DNA from: JBBPYR01 sp038199755
GTDB taxonomy: Bacteria; Chloroflexota; Ktedonobacteria; Ktedonobacterales; Ktedonobacteraceae
NCBI GenBank assembly: GCA_038199755.1
Contig: JBBPYR010000332.1
Coordinates: 1-50,778 of the forward strand
DNA: 50,778 nt
Direction: 5' to 3'
Part shown: one piece after another, positions 35,012-44,671 of the stretch
Layout of the letters: each line of letters starts with the position of its first letter
Position numbering within the stretch: position 1 is the first letter of the stretch
The notes under the pieces: generated by a model
The model's database searches: none
Seen by the model: the letters and a program-made list of their open reading frames with translations, nothing else
Told to the model about the DNA's origin: nothing
Made by a program: the position numbers and the translations under genes

Positions 35012-35524
35012 CTATTCTACTTTCTTGCCAGCGGGGGGGACCAGCCACTGCGAAAGTTCTTCGTATGAAGCACGCTGTAAGCAACCCGCTGGTGCTCCCA
35101 GCACGCGTTCCAATGCATCAACCGTGGCCGCGACGATGCGTTCGAGGCGGGGCAGGTCGTCAGGCGAGTGTTCCAGCGATAGGACCATCTCGAATGTGGC
35201 ATAGCCAAGGTCTTCAAGCAGGGAGATGACCATTCTGGTCGCCTGATCGGGATAAGGGGTCGTCATAACGCCTTCTCGAGCACCTTGCAGGATGATCTCC
35301 TCTAGCCAGGGCGTAAGTCGTTTGATTCTGGCTATGTAGAGTTTATTGCGGACGATGGCATTCTCATCGGCATACCACACGCGTATATACGCGAGAACCA
35401 GATGCTTGTGAGCGATTTTCTCCTGATTGAACGCGTCAAAGAAACGCTGGAGTTTGTCCAGAGCACCAAGCGTGGGATCATGGATGATGGGGAGCACGAG
35501 TTGTTCTACCACGTCCCCCATCAC
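35012..35524 (-). pseudogene. TetR-type regulator lacking its DNA-binding domain
   Basis: The 170-residue product matches only the ligand-binding half of a TetR repressor (LGALDKLQRFFDAFNQEKIAHKHLVLAYIRVWYADEN and the C-terminal ATFEMVLSLEH). No helix-turn-helix is present; an in-frame TAA lies two codons upstream of the GTG start. A neighbouring frame just upstream reads DDKDEGLFV, resembling the segment that normally follows the TetR recognition helix, so a frameshift plus loss of the 5' end is likely. Without the HTH it cannot repress. Confidence 0.6.
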
Positions 35525-35697
35525 AATTTACAAACAAACCCTCATCTTTGTCATCTATCAGATAAAAAATGCTGTCTGCCAAATAAGTGGGACGCCATTT
35601 GCGCGTGGTGTTGTTCTCTCATCACGGATTCTCTTTCGCTCGTTTTCTTCTCCTGTAACAGAACCGCTTTTTTCTTGCAACACAACCGTTCTCCACA

Positions 35698-36102
35698 CTA
35701 GGTCTTGTTCTCAGTTCTGACGCTTCCGGAAAGGGAGCAGAGGGCTTCCAGAGTTGTATTCCCACCACTCGCGATGACAACGACTGGTTGACGTGCCTCA
35801 AACGTTCGCTGATAGTGCTGCCCTACAGCTAATGCAACGGCTCCTGCTGGTTCAAGGACCAGATGAGCCTCGGCAAAGGCGTCGAGCGTGGCCGCAGCAA
35901 TTTGTGCTTCACTCACCGTGACCATCTCATCGACATAGTGGTTCATGAGAGCATAGGGAAGGGCACCCAGAGACTGAACGCGAATCGCGTCAGCAATACT
36001 GGCACTGGCAGCTGGTAGCGTCACTAACGTTCCTTGAGAGAAGGATTGGCAGGCATCATTTTCATACGGGCGGTCAACACGCTCGCTGCGCAATTTCTCC
36101 AA
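35698..36102 (-). pseudogene. Threonine/serine dehydratase C-terminal fragment
   Basis: The 134-residue frame matches the second half of PLP-dependent threonine ammonia-lyases: NDACQSFSQGTLVTLPAA, SIADAIRVQSLG, YVDEMVTVSEAQIAAAT, LEPAGAVALA, and the phosphate-binding VVVIASGGNTT. The N-terminal half with the PLP lysine is absent, and no matching sequence is seen upstream to 36250. It therefore cannot be active. Together with the TetR remnant it marks a region of deletion. Confidence 0.8.
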
Positions 36103-36253
36103 GAGTAGGGAGATGCGCAGCGAGCGTGGCCAATTGATGAACCTCGTGATGCTATGTTATAGTATTTGTAATGTTGCAATACCTCTATGCGGTAGTGTGA
36201 CATCTCTCGTCTAGATAGGTCAACTATGATTAGCTACGGTTTGGAGAGTTTTG

Positions 36254-37273
36254 ATGAAAGCAATCGTCTACAACGCCCCCGAGCAAATGAGCTATCAAGA
36301 GGTGCCAACGCCAGAGATTACCGCTGATGAAGTGCTGATTCGTGTACGCTCCTGTGGTATCTGTGGCACCGATCTACACATCCACGAAGGGGAGTTCCTC
36401 GCCGCATTTCCGCTTATTCCGGGTCACGAATTTGCTGGCGAGGTCGTCAGCGTTGGTGCAGCTGTCGAGAACGTGAAGGTGGGAGAACGAGTGGTCGCTG
36501 ACAATACGGAACTGTGCGGACACTGCTTCTACTGCCGACGTGACCAGCCCTTATTCTGTGAGAACTTTCTCTCGCATGGTGTCAACATTGCAGGGGGGCA
36601 GGCCGAATATATTGCGATCAAGGCTGAGAAGGTCTTCCGGCTTGAGCATCTAACATGGCAAGAGGCTGCCCTCGTTGAGCCGACGGCTTGTGCTCTCCAC
36701 GGGATGGATCTGATTGCTCTCAAACCCGGTAGTTCCGTCTTGCTCTTTGGTGCTGGACCAACGGGGAATATCTTGGCTCAGTTGTTAAAGTTGAATGGAG
36801 CCGCCCATCTTACCGTTGCCGCCCCTGCTGGCGCTAAGCTCGATCTTATCTCACGTTTAGCTGCTGATGAAGTGGTGCCAATTGATCGTGGCAATGCACA
36901 AGCGCATCGTGATCGTCTGTTACGAGAGCATCGGCGAGGCTTCGATTATGTGATTGAGGCGACTGGCTCGTCACAGCTTTGCAATGAGACCTTACTGTAT
37001 GCACGTCCGGGCGGCCATATCGTTGTGTATGGCGTGTATCCAGCAAGTGCCCGCCTCAACTGGAGCCCCTATGAGATTTTCCAGAAGCAATTAACCATCG
37101 TGGGCTCCTTTGCACAAACACATTGTTTTGACCGAGCACTCTCCTATCTCGAAAGCCACAAAGTGCTGGTCAACGAGATGGTCACCCATACGTTTGCCCT
37201 CGAAGAGTATGAGCAAGCATTAGAAACGCTGCGTGCTCGCGAGGGTATTAAGATCATCATCCAGCAACTTTAG
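36254..37273 (+). CDS. Zinc-dependent alcohol dehydrogenase family protein
   Basis: A 339-residue medium-chain dehydrogenase/reductase. Catalytic zinc ligands are Cys37 in SCGICGTD with His58-Glu59 in GHEFAGEV; structural zinc cysteines are 88, 91, 94 and 102 (CGHCFYC...FC). The nucleotide fold shows GAGPTGNI. The closest known types are sorbitol or threonine dehydrogenases, so a sugar alcohol or polyol is a reasonable substrate guess. GGAGAG precedes the ATG. It opens a run of four rightward genes (36254-40042) that look like a small-molecule catabolic set. Confidence 0.92.
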   Translation: MKAIVYNAPEQMSYQEVPTPEITADEVLIRVRSCGICGTDLHIHEGEFLAAFPLIPGHEFAGEVVSVGAAVENVKVGERVVADNTELCGHCFYCRRDQPLFCENFLSHGVNIAGGQAEYIAIKAEKVFRLEHLTWQEAALVEPTACALHGMDLIALKPGSSVLLFGAGPTGNILAQLLKLNGAAHLTVAAPAGAKLDLISRLAADEVVPIDRGNAQAHRDRLLREHRRGFDYVIEATGSSQLCNETLLYARPGGHIVVYGVYPASARLNWSPYEIFQKQLTIVGSFAQTHCFDRALSYLESHKVLVNEMVTHTFALEEYEQALETLRAREGIKIIIQQL

Positions 37274-37326
37274 CTATAGCGTACTTATCGTGTGACTTAC
37301 GCTCTTGAGGAAGAAAGGATAGCATC

Positions 37327-38328
37327 ATGGCATTGCGATTTGGTCTAATGGTTCCCCAGGGATGGCGACTCGATCTGCTTGGTATTGCCGATCCCATTGA
37401 GGCCTACGAAACGATGACGCGTGTGGCCCAGGTTGCCGAAGCAGAGGGCTTTGACTCGGTCTGGCTCTATGACCACTTTCATACCGTGCCTATGCCGACG
37501 CAAGAGGTGACTTTTGAGTGCTGGACGAGTACGGCAGCACTTGCTCGCGATACCAAACGTGTCCGCATCGGGCAGATGGTCACTTGTAACAGCTATCGCA
37601 ATCCCGCGCTGCTGGCAAAAATGGCGAGCACGGTTGACGTGTTGTCTCATGGACGACTGGATTTCGGCATTGGGGCAGGGTGGTACGAGCATGAATATAA
37701 TGCGTATGGCTACGACTCCCTTGATGCCCCTGGACGGCTTCGACACTTGCGCGAGGCTCTCCAAATCATCCTCGCAATGTGGAAAGAGGAAGAGGCGGTA
37801 TTTGCTGGCAACTATTATCAGGTACGTGGAGCTATCAATCAGCCAAAGGGTGTGCAAAAGCCGCATATTCCTCTTCTAATCGGTGGTGGCGGCGAAAAGG
37901 TGACGCTCAAACTCGTAGCACAGTATGCTGATGCCTGCAACATTGGGCATCTCGATGGCGAAGGACTGAAGCGGAAATTTGCCATTCTCAAGCAGCACTG
38001 TGACGCGGTAGGGCGAGACTATGAGAGCATTAAGCGAACAGCCGAGCTCATCTGTGTGATTGCGCAAACAGAGGAGCAAGCGATCGCGAAAGCGCAATCA
38101 TCGCCATCACTTGGCCCCCATCCTTCCATTGAGCAGTTACAGAAGTATGATCTTTGTGGTACTCCTGAGATGATTCGCCGTCGCTTAGCCGAGACTGAGG
38201 AAGCAGGTGTGCAGGAAGTCATTATCTTCTTGCCCGACGCGAAGGATTTGGAGTCCATCAAGCTGTTCGCTCAGGAATGCATAGCGCATCAACTAGCCAA
38301 AAACAGAGGAGATGTTCACGGTGGATGA
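37327..38328 (+). CDS. LLM-class (F420-dependent type) oxidoreductase
   Basis: A 333-residue TIM-barrel flavin/F420 oxidoreductase of the luciferase-like family. Family segments include AEAEGFDSVWLYDHF, RIGQMVTCNSYRNPALLAKMASTVDVLSHGR and GAGWYEHEYNAYGY. The F420-dependent TIGR03560-like subtype is suggested by the sequence; FMN cannot be excluded. Its stop lies inside the start region of the methyltransferase gene, so the two are coupled. Preceded by AAGAAAGG about 10 nt before the ATG. Confidence 0.9.
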   Translation: MALRFGLMVPQGWRLDLLGIADPIEAYETMTRVAQVAEAEGFDSVWLYDHFHTVPMPTQEVTFECWTSTAALARDTKRVRIGQMVTCNSYRNPALLAKMASTVDVLSHGRLDFGIGAGWYEHEYNAYGYDSLDAPGRLRHLREALQIILAMWKEEEAVFAGNYYQVRGAINQPKGVQKPHIPLLIGGGGEKVTLKLVAQYADACNIGHLDGEGLKRKFAILKQHCDAVGRDYESIKRTAELICVIAQTEEQAIAKAQSSPSLGPHPSIEQLQKYDLCGTPEMIRRRLAETEEAGVQEVIIFLPDAKDLESIKLFAQECIAHQLAKNRGDVHGG

Positions 38329-39145
38329 ATACATGAAAACCAACCAGGATTGGTGGAATGAAGCGGCTCAGGTGCATGCTCAAGGTGAGGCCTACCAGTC
38401 AAAAGCCTTTCGCGAGGGACTGAACAAGCTCCACCACCTTGAACGTACAGAGGTGGGGGATGTCGCCGGAAAGAAGCTCTTACACCTGCAATGCCACTTT
38501 GGGCAGGATACGCTCTCATGGGCACGTTTAGGCGCACAGGTGACAGGCGTAGATTATGCGGAAAAGGCGATTACGATTGCCCGGACATTAAGCCAAGAAT
38601 TGCAACTGGATGCCACCTTTGTGTGTTGCAACCTGTACGACCTGCCCTCTGTTTTGCATGCCGCTGGCGAATTCGATATCGTGTATACTTCTTATGGAGT
38701 CATAGGCTGGCTACCCGATTTGCAGCCCTGGGGGCAGATCATCGCTCGCTATCTCAAACCTGGCGGCTTCTTCTACATTGCGGAAGGCCATCCCTTCATG
38801 TGGACATTTGACGAGAAATCACCCGATTTGAAGATCGGCTATCCCTATTTTTCGCATGCCCCCATTAAGGACGAGTCGGTAGGGACATATGCCGAGAAGG
38901 AAGCCAAGCTGGAACACACAACCACCTATGGCTGGAATCATACGCTCAGTGAGGTCTTCGGCTCGTTGCTCTCGGCAGGGTTGACCATCGATTTCTTTCA
39001 CGAACACGCATTTTGTGCCTGGGATGCATTGCCAGAGATGGAACAAGGCGAAGATGGTTTTCACCGCTTTAAAGACGCGAAGAAACGAGAACTGATCCCT
39101 CTCATGTTTTCGCTGAAAGCCACGAAGAAGGCAGAGGAGCTGTAG
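38321..39145 (+). CDS. Class I SAM-dependent methyltransferase
   Basis: A 274-residue methyltransferase. Motif I is KKLLHLQCHFGQDTLSWARLG and the following acidic residue of motif II is in VTGVDYAEKAI; motif IV region reads EFDIVYTSYGVIGWLPDL. The target is unknown. GTG 38321 is preferred because GAGGAG lies nine bases upstream; ATG 38312 is too close to that site, and ATG 38333 is another option. It overlaps the LLM gene end by 8 bp. Confidence 0.88.
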   Translation: MDEYMKTNQDWWNEAAQVHAQGEAYQSKAFREGLNKLHHLERTEVGDVAGKKLLHLQCHFGQDTLSWARLGAQVTGVDYAEKAITIARTLSQELQLDATFVCCNLYDLPSVLHAAGEFDIVYTSYGVIGWLPDLQPWGQIIARYLKPGGFFYIAEGHPFMWTFDEKSPDLKIGYPYFSHAPIKDESVGTYAEKEAKLEHTTTYGWNHTLSEVFGSLLSAGLTIDFFHEHAFCAWDALPEMEQGEDGFHRFKDAKKRELIPLMFSLKATKKAEEL

Positions 39146-39190
39146 CTAACGCAAGAAGCACATTAGTTTTGTGAGAGAAAGGAATATGCC

Positions 39191-40042
39191 ATGACAACAT
39201 CGCATACTATCCCTGGACAACTGCGTGTCTCTGTTTCCAGTTGGAGCTTGCACCGCACGATTGGTGATCCGCCCATCTATGGCGCTGACAAAGGACATGC
39301 TATTCCTGTAGAAGCGCATGGCAAGGGGCAACTCTCGCTGTTGGAATTGCCCTCTCACGTGGCCTCCTTTGGTATCCATACGATGGAGATTTGCCATTTC
39401 CACCTGCCGAGTCTCGATACGGGCTACCTGACTGAATTGCGCGGAGCCCTGCAAGCCGCCAATGTCGAGCTATTCTCTTTGCTCGTTGATGAGGGCGATA
39501 TTACCCATCCTGTTAACGGTGCCCGCGATCTGGCATGGATCAGCTCATGGCTCAATGTCGCCAGTGCTCTCGGTGCCAAATGGATGCGTGTCATCGCTGG
39601 CAAGTCTACTTCTTCTGAGGACGCTTTAGACATCAGTATTCGTGGGATGCAGCAGCTGATACAACGTGCAGAGACGCTGGGTCTGCGCTTGATGACGGAG
39701 AATTGGTTCGGGCTTCTCTCTTCTCCCGCAACCGTGCATGCACTCATGCAGCGGCTCGAAGGCAAGGTTGGCCTCTGTTTTGATTTCGGGAACTGGAGCG
39801 GCCCAAGCAAATACAGCGACCTGCAAGCCATCGCGCAATATGCCGAATCGTGTCACGCCAAAGCCTCGTTCACGCCAGAGAATCAAATGAACGAGAAGGA
39901 TTACCGGCATTGTCTTGATATCACGCGGGCTGCAGATTTTTCTGGACCCTACACCCTCATCTATGATGGTCCCAATCCCGATGAATGGACTGGTCTGCGA
40001 CGAGAGCGCGAGGTCGTGCAGCCTTATATTCCAACGCTCTGA
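39191..40042 (+). CDS. Sugar phosphate isomerase/epimerase-like TIM barrel protein
   Basis: A 283-residue AP-endonuclease-2/xylose-isomerase-like TIM barrel. Typical segments are VSVSSWSLHRTIGD near the N-terminus, MEICHFHLPSLDTGYL, LGLRLMTENWFG with a metal-type Glu, and GLCFDFGNWSG with metal-type Asp residues. It probably isomerises or epimerises a sugar or polyol derivative, which agrees with the dehydrogenase at the start of this gene run. GAAAGGAA precedes the ATG. The substrate is not determinable from sequence. Confidence 0.82.
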   Translation: MTTSHTIPGQLRVSVSSWSLHRTIGDPPIYGADKGHAIPVEAHGKGQLSLLELPSHVASFGIHTMEICHFHLPSLDTGYLTELRGALQAANVELFSLLVDEGDITHPVNGARDLAWISSWLNVASALGAKWMRVIAGKSTSSEDALDISIRGMQQLIQRAETLGLRLMTENWFGLLSSPATVHALMQRLEGKVGLCFDFGNWSGPSKYSDLQAIAQYAESCHAKASFTPENQMNEKDYRHCLDITRAADFSGPYTLIYDGPNPDEWTGLRREREVVQPYIPTL

Positions 40043-40076
40043 TGTACCGAGAAAGCATAGGCAAGCTATAGCATGT

Positions 40077-41789
40077 CTATGCTTTATATTTTAGGTGCGG
40101 ATAGTGAGGCGTCCACATCTGTGCGCTAATGCGCCGCTCCAACTCTTCGTGCGAAGTTTGCGGAGCTACGCCTGACTGCTGGGCTGCTAATCCAACTGCC
40201 AGAGCTACGTGCTGGGACACTTCACGTACATGCTCGACCAGAGGATAGAGTGATGCCGTCGCTACCTGGCGAGCAGGCGAATGTTCGCTCAACGCACTGG
40301 CGGCGGCGATGAACATCTGGTTTGTCACGTGCCGAGCTTGTGCGGCAATGATGCCAAGGCCCATGCCGGGAAAGATGAACATGTTGTTACATTGCCCAAT
40401 GGTGATCGTTTGCCCCTTGTACGAAACCTCGGGGTATGGGCTACCTGTGGCGATCAAGGCGCGCCCTTCTGTCCACGCTATCAGGTCGGCGGGGACGGCC
40501 TCACTTTTGGAGGTTGGGTTGGAAAGCGGAAAGATAATTGGCCGTTCAGCATGCTTGGCCATCTCGCGCACGATGGCTTCGGTGAAAACGCCCGCTCTGG
40601 CCGCTGTGCCGATCAAGATCGTCGGGTGTATTTGCGTCACCACCTCTTGCAGTCCGATCTGCCCTGGTCGTGATGGACTCCAGCCAGCGATACGCTCTTG
40701 AGGCTGTGCATAGGGCAATTTCTCTGCCTCTAGGTCGTCGCGCCCGCTATGGACGAGGCCGTGACTATCAATCAGCCAGATAGATCGCCGCGCCTCTTCT
40801 AACGAACGGCCTTCGCTTTCCATCGCCCCCACGATCTGTTCGGCGATGCCTGTTGCCGCGGAGCCCGCACCGAGGATGACTACGCGTTGCTCGCTCAGCT
40901 TTGTGCCGATCACATGTACGGCGGCGAGCAGACCTGCTAGGGTGACTGCTCCTGTGCCCTGGATATCGTCGTTGAAGGTGCAAAGCTGATTCTGGTAATG
41001 AGTGAGCAACCGACGCGCATTGCTTTTGGCAAAATCTTCCCATTGTAACAGTACATGGGGGAATGTGCGCTTCACCGCCTGTACAAAGCTGTCAATAAAA
41101 GCATCGTACTCAGGACCGCGCACGCGCTCGTGATGCCATCCCAAATAGAGTGGATCGTTAAGCAGTTCCTGATTATCCGTTCCTACATCCAAGATGATAG
41201 GAAGTGCTCTAGCAGGATGGATGCCTGCGCACACCGTGTACAGGGCAAGCTTTCCTATTGGAATATCCATGCCGCCTACGCCTAGATCGCCTAGCCCCAG
41301 AATACGTTCGCCATCTGTCACCACGATCACATCAATGTCGGCAGAGGGGGCATGCTGAAGGATCGTCTCGACCTCATCCTTGTAGGGATAGGAAAGGTAT
41401 AAACCACGAGGGCGGCGATACAGGTGGCTGTAGTTTTGACAGGCCAGACCGACTACGGGTGTGTAGACGATTGGACTCATCTCCCGAATGTGCTCAGATA
41501 ACAAGCGGTAGAAGAGTACTTCGTTGCGGTCTTGCAGGGATGACAGGAAAATATACCGCTCCAGATCTTCAGTTTTCAGGCGATAGTTTTCATACGTTCG
41601 GGCTAACTGCACTTCCAGTGAGGCGATATGCTGTGGCAGCAGTCCCAACAGGTTGAACGCGCGTCGTTCATCTTCTGGGAAGGTTGTTCCTTTGTTCAAT
41701 AGAGGATTTGCAAGGAGCATTTGGCCGGTGAGAGACACTTCTAAAACGTCCTTGTCGATGTGTTCATCATGAACTTCCGCTTGTATCAT
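40077..41789 (-). CDS. NAD-dependent malic enzyme (large, MaeA-like)
   Basis: A 570-residue malic enzyme converting malate to pyruvate and CO2. Key residues: Tyr109 in IVYTPVVG, Lys180 in IPIGKLALYT, metal ligands Glu251-Asp252 in WEDF and Asp275 in FNDDIQGTG, and the dinucleotide loop GAGSAATG at 308-315. Length and motif order are those of the ~560-aa eukaryotic-like/bacterial MaeA class. Start 41789 has AGGAG eight bases upstream; a start at 41873 would add 28 unsupported residues. It stands alone, convergent with the catabolic run. Confidence 0.94.
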   Translation of the reverse strand: MIQAEVHDEHIDKDVLEVSLTGQMLLANPLLNKGTTFPEDERRAFNLLGLLPQHIASLEVQLARTYENYRLKTEDLERYIFLSSLQDRNEVLFYRLLSEHIREMSPIVYTPVVGLACQNYSHLYRRPRGLYLSYPYKDEVETILQHAPSADIDVIVVTDGERILGLGDLGVGGMDIPIGKLALYTVCAGIHPARALPIILDVGTDNQELLNDPLYLGWHHERVRGPEYDAFIDSFVQAVKRTFPHVLLQWEDFAKSNARRLLTHYQNQLCTFNDDIQGTGAVTLAGLLAAVHVIGTKLSEQRVVILGAGSAATGIAEQIVGAMESEGRSLEEARRSIWLIDSHGLVHSGRDDLEAEKLPYAQPQERIAGWSPSRPGQIGLQEVVTQIHPTILIGTAARAGVFTEAIVREMAKHAERPIIFPLSNPTSKSEAVPADLIAWTEGRALIATGSPYPEVSYKGQTITIGQCNNMFIFPGMGLGIIAAQARHVTNQMFIAAASALSEHSPARQVATASLYPLVEHVREVSQHVALAVGLAAQQSGVAPQTSHEELERRISAQMWTPHYPHLKYKA

Positions 41790-41989
41790 GTTTCTACTCC
41801 TCTCATTTCTCATCGCTGTGATGAATGAGTACTTGAGTGTGTTACCCTCCTCAACGCCCAACATATCCTCCACTTTTGGCGAGGGGCATCATTGCGTCCC
41901 TGCTTAGTTACACGTAGTAGTGGTCATAGTAGATGTACTTTTACGATAAAATACCTCCTATTCCTTCTTTTAATTGTACCGTTGGCACT

Positions 41990-42117
41990 ACCACCTCCAA
42001 AAAAACGCGATATAGGTCATCTGCACCACGTCTCATGGACGTAATGGGCGTATAATAGGTTACAGATCAGTTCTCTATGACTTTCATTTGACTTATATCG
42101 CGTTTTTTGGAGGTGGT
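41990..42117. repeat. 128-bp element with 29-bp inverted arms carrying the next gene's RBS
   Basis: Arms 41990-42019 and 42089-42117 match with one mismatch and one extra A. They enclose about 70 bp that include TATAAT at 42051-42056, a possible -10. The right arm ends in GGAGGTGGT, the ribosome binding site of the gene at 42119, and the left arm contains the complementary CCTCC. It may be a MITE-like insertion or a translation-control hairpin. Target-site duplications are not evident. Confidence 0.6.
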
Positions 42118-42118
42118 T

Positions 42119-43744
42119 ATGGCTCGGAATCTTTATCGCTTTTACCTCTATGCTGTCTCTATTGCACTGCTCGGCTTTGCAATGTCTGGCCTGGGGCGGC
42201 TCTTGCAAACGCTGTTGACGCTCACGTCGTTGCGAGACAGCTATACACCTGCTCCGGCTGGGGCAGACATCGTACAATCTGTGGTCTTTTTTATTGTCTC
42301 ATGGGTGATCGCTGCCTTGCTCGGTGGTTTGCATTACTGGCTGATTCGCCGTGATATGCAGAATGACGCGACCGCTATCACGAGCCCTGTACGTTCGTTT
42401 TTCCTGAATATTACGGAAGCCCTTGTGATTGCTTTTGGTGTTCCCGTACTAGGTTTCGGGGTGATTGCCGCCGTCGGTCAGGGTGGATCGGGCGTGATTG
42501 GTGCCGCTGCCATTGGCATTCCTCTGCTCTTTATGTTTGGCTTGCTCGAACTCGAACGTCGGCGTTCTCCTCTCGCTGTTGAGGCAACCTCACTGTTTTA
42601 TCGTCTCCATTTCTATGGCGTTCAATTGCTGCTGTTGATTTTTCTGACCTTTGCGTGGCAAAGTGCGCTCAGGCCAATTATTGATACAGTTGTGTTTGCG
42701 GGTCGGGGTACTCAGGAGATGTGTGCGAGTCCAAATGGATACTGCCCAACCTATAACCTGCTCGCCCTGGCTCTGAACATGCTCTGGTTTACGGGCTTCT
42801 GGGTATGGTACGGCTGGCTGCTCAGGCGCGACACCTCACTGCCGTTGCGCTTCATTATGCACTTTCTCGGTTTTGCCTATGGAGTTGGTTTTGTGCTTTA
42901 TGGCATCCAACTCGCTATCGGTCTCGCCATCCTACCACTCTTCCATGCAGCAGCACCGCTCAAGGATATTACAGGGCCGAGTGCAACGCATGACTTCTTT
43001 TCGCCGTTAACGCTTGGTCTAGTGGTGATGCTCGTGTATCATCTGCTGGTGCGTGCAGGTGCGCAGCAGAAATTGATTGAGCAAAGCGTCGTGCAGCCTG
43101 TAGAAAGTGCCGTGGCTGGCATCCTCTCGGCTGCGGCCTTCTGGTTCGGCATCGGCTCCTTGCTCTACAATCTGCTTCAGAACATCACTCCGGTTCCTAA
43201 TGCACCTGATACACAGGCATGGGTAATGGCGATTGCTTTTGTGGTCGCTGGCCTCGCCTATATTCCGCTTGATTTCTACCTCTATCGCCGTAATAACCGC
43301 GAACCAGCGGTCGCGGCTGGCTCAAGACGTGGTTTTGTGCTTGCCTTGCTCGGTGGTGGGCTACTCGCCTTCGCTATCGGAGGCGCGACTGCGCTCTATA
43401 GCTGGCTCACGGCTGCCTTCGGTTCGCCATTTACCAACTGGCAACAGACGGTACATCTGGGCTTGGCTGCCTTTATCGTAGGTCTGATCCTCGTGGGTTT
43501 TTACCTGACAGCATCCATTCGTGAGAAACTGTTCAGTGGTTTCGCACAACAGGCACCATCGCCAGTTGCCACATCCACTTCTGCACCAGTTCTCACGACA
43601 GCCAGCCTACCTACGCCGCCCACAACCTTAACCATCGAAGAGGTACTTGATGAATTGTTGGCGGGGAAGATTACGCGTGATGAGGCAGCTGTACGCCTGC
43701 ACACGTTGACCAACAAATCTCCCACTCTGGTCGGCAACGAGTAG
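42119..43744 (+). CDS. DUF5671-type polytopic membrane protein
   Basis: A 541-residue protein with about 12 hydrophobic segments arranged as repeated units that start like LYRFYLYAVSIALLGFAMSG, the DUF5671 pattern. A soluble C-terminal tail of about 65 residues (Pro/Thr linker then LTIEEVLDELLAGKITRDEAAVRLHTL) looks like a small helical domain. The function is unknown. The ATG at 42119 follows GGAGG by five bases; that site is in the right arm of a long inverted repeat. No partner gene on this strand. Confidence 0.8.
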   Translation: MARNLYRFYLYAVSIALLGFAMSGLGRLLQTLLTLTSLRDSYTPAPAGADIVQSVVFFIVSWVIAALLGGLHYWLIRRDMQNDATAITSPVRSFFLNITEALVIAFGVPVLGFGVIAAVGQGGSGVIGAAAIGIPLLFMFGLLELERRRSPLAVEATSLFYRLHFYGVQLLLLIFLTFAWQSALRPIIDTVVFAGRGTQEMCASPNGYCPTYNLLALALNMLWFTGFWVWYGWLLRRDTSLPLRFIMHFLGFAYGVGFVLYGIQLAIGLAILPLFHAAAPLKDITGPSATHDFFSPLTLGLVVMLVYHLLVRAGAQQKLIEQSVVQPVESAVAGILSAAAFWFGIGSLLYNLLQNITPVPNAPDTQAWVMAIAFVVAGLAYIPLDFYLYRRNNREPAVAAGSRRGFVLALLGGGLLAFAIGGATALYSWLTAAFGSPFTNWQQTVHLGLAAFIVGLILVGFYLTASIREKLFSGFAQQAPSPVATSTSAPVLTTASLPTPPTTLTIEEVLDELLAGKITRDEAAVRLHTLTNKSPTLVGNE

Positions 43745-43785
43745 GATGCGCATGGTCATAAAACAGAGTATCCTGAATGCCAAGT

Positions 43786-44634
43786 CTACTGGCGAGAGCT
43801 AACTGTCACAGGGATTCCAAGGGCTTTCCCCCATACCCAGTCGAACAGATGGTCGCTCAGTAGCCAACGCAGTCTGATAATGATATTGGCAGAGAACGGC
43901 GCGGCGTAGCGCGCCTTCGGGTGCCGGGTCGAGGCCGCATGCCAGATAACGTCAGCGATCACCTGCGGCGGAGCACTAGGTCCTTTCGCCATGAACAGAT
44001 GGGCAGTCGCCTCGGCCATCTCGCCGTAAGGACCGTGGCCCGACATTTTCTTTACATTCTCTACCGCAATCGTTGGCCATTCAGTTTTGATAGCACCGGG
44101 TTCGATAATGACCACATCGATACCAAAAGGACGAACTTCATTACGCAGGCTATCGGAGAAGCCCTCTACGGCAAACTTGGAAGCATGATACCAAGCTCCC
44201 AGCAGCGTCCACACTTTCCCGCCAATGGAGGTGATGTTAATAATTCGTCCCGAGCCCTGCTTGCGCATTATGGGCAGTGTCGCTTGAATCATGTGCGCTA
44301 ATCCAAAGACATTCACCTCTATCTGATCGCGGGCTGCATCCAGGGGTACTTCTTCAACCGAGCCGTAGAGACCATAGCCAGCATTGTTGACCAGAACATC
44401 AATACGTCTGCTCTGTGCGATAACCTCCGCCACAAAGTCATCGATACTCTCGCCTTTCGTCAAGTCCAGAGCGTGCAGATGAGCCCCTTGCTGTTCGAGA
44501 TCATGCATTGCATCAAGACGACGCGCACCGGCATATACCTCGTAGCCCTCTTTGAGAAAGCGAAGGGCGGTCTTTTTGCCAATGCCGGATGACGCTCCGG
44601 TGATGATGGCGACCTTTTTTATGATCGTGTTCAT
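43786..44634 (-). CDS. Short-chain dehydrogenase/reductase
   Basis: A 282-residue classical SDR. The cofactor motif TGASSGIG is at 12-19, NNAG at 83-86, catalytic Ser136, and Tyr149 and Lys153 in YHASK. A C-terminal extension (HPKARYAAPFSANIIIRLRWLLSD) resembles SDRs called oxidoreductases of unknown substrate. GAGGAG precedes the ATG. It is driven by a perfect consensus promoter at 44703-44731 within a large palindrome shared with the TetR gene, so repression by that TetR is likely. Confidence 0.92.
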   Translation of the reverse strand: MNTIIKKVAIITGASSGIGKKTALRFLKEGYEVYAGARRLDAMHDLEQQGAHLHALDLTKGESIDDFVAEVIAQSRRIDVLVNNAGYGLYGSVEEVPLDAARDQIEVNVFGLAHMIQATLPIMRKQGSGRIINITSIGGKVWTLLGAWYHASKFAVEGFSDSLRNEVRPFGIDVVIIEPGAIKTEWPTIAVENVKKMSGHGPYGEMAEATAHLFMAKGPSAPPQVIADVIWHAASTRHPKARYAAPFSANIIIRLRWLLSDHLFDWVWGKALGIPVTVSSRQ

Positions 44635-44671
44635 ATATTTCTCCTCGTGTTCGCATATCCTTAACTTTATG

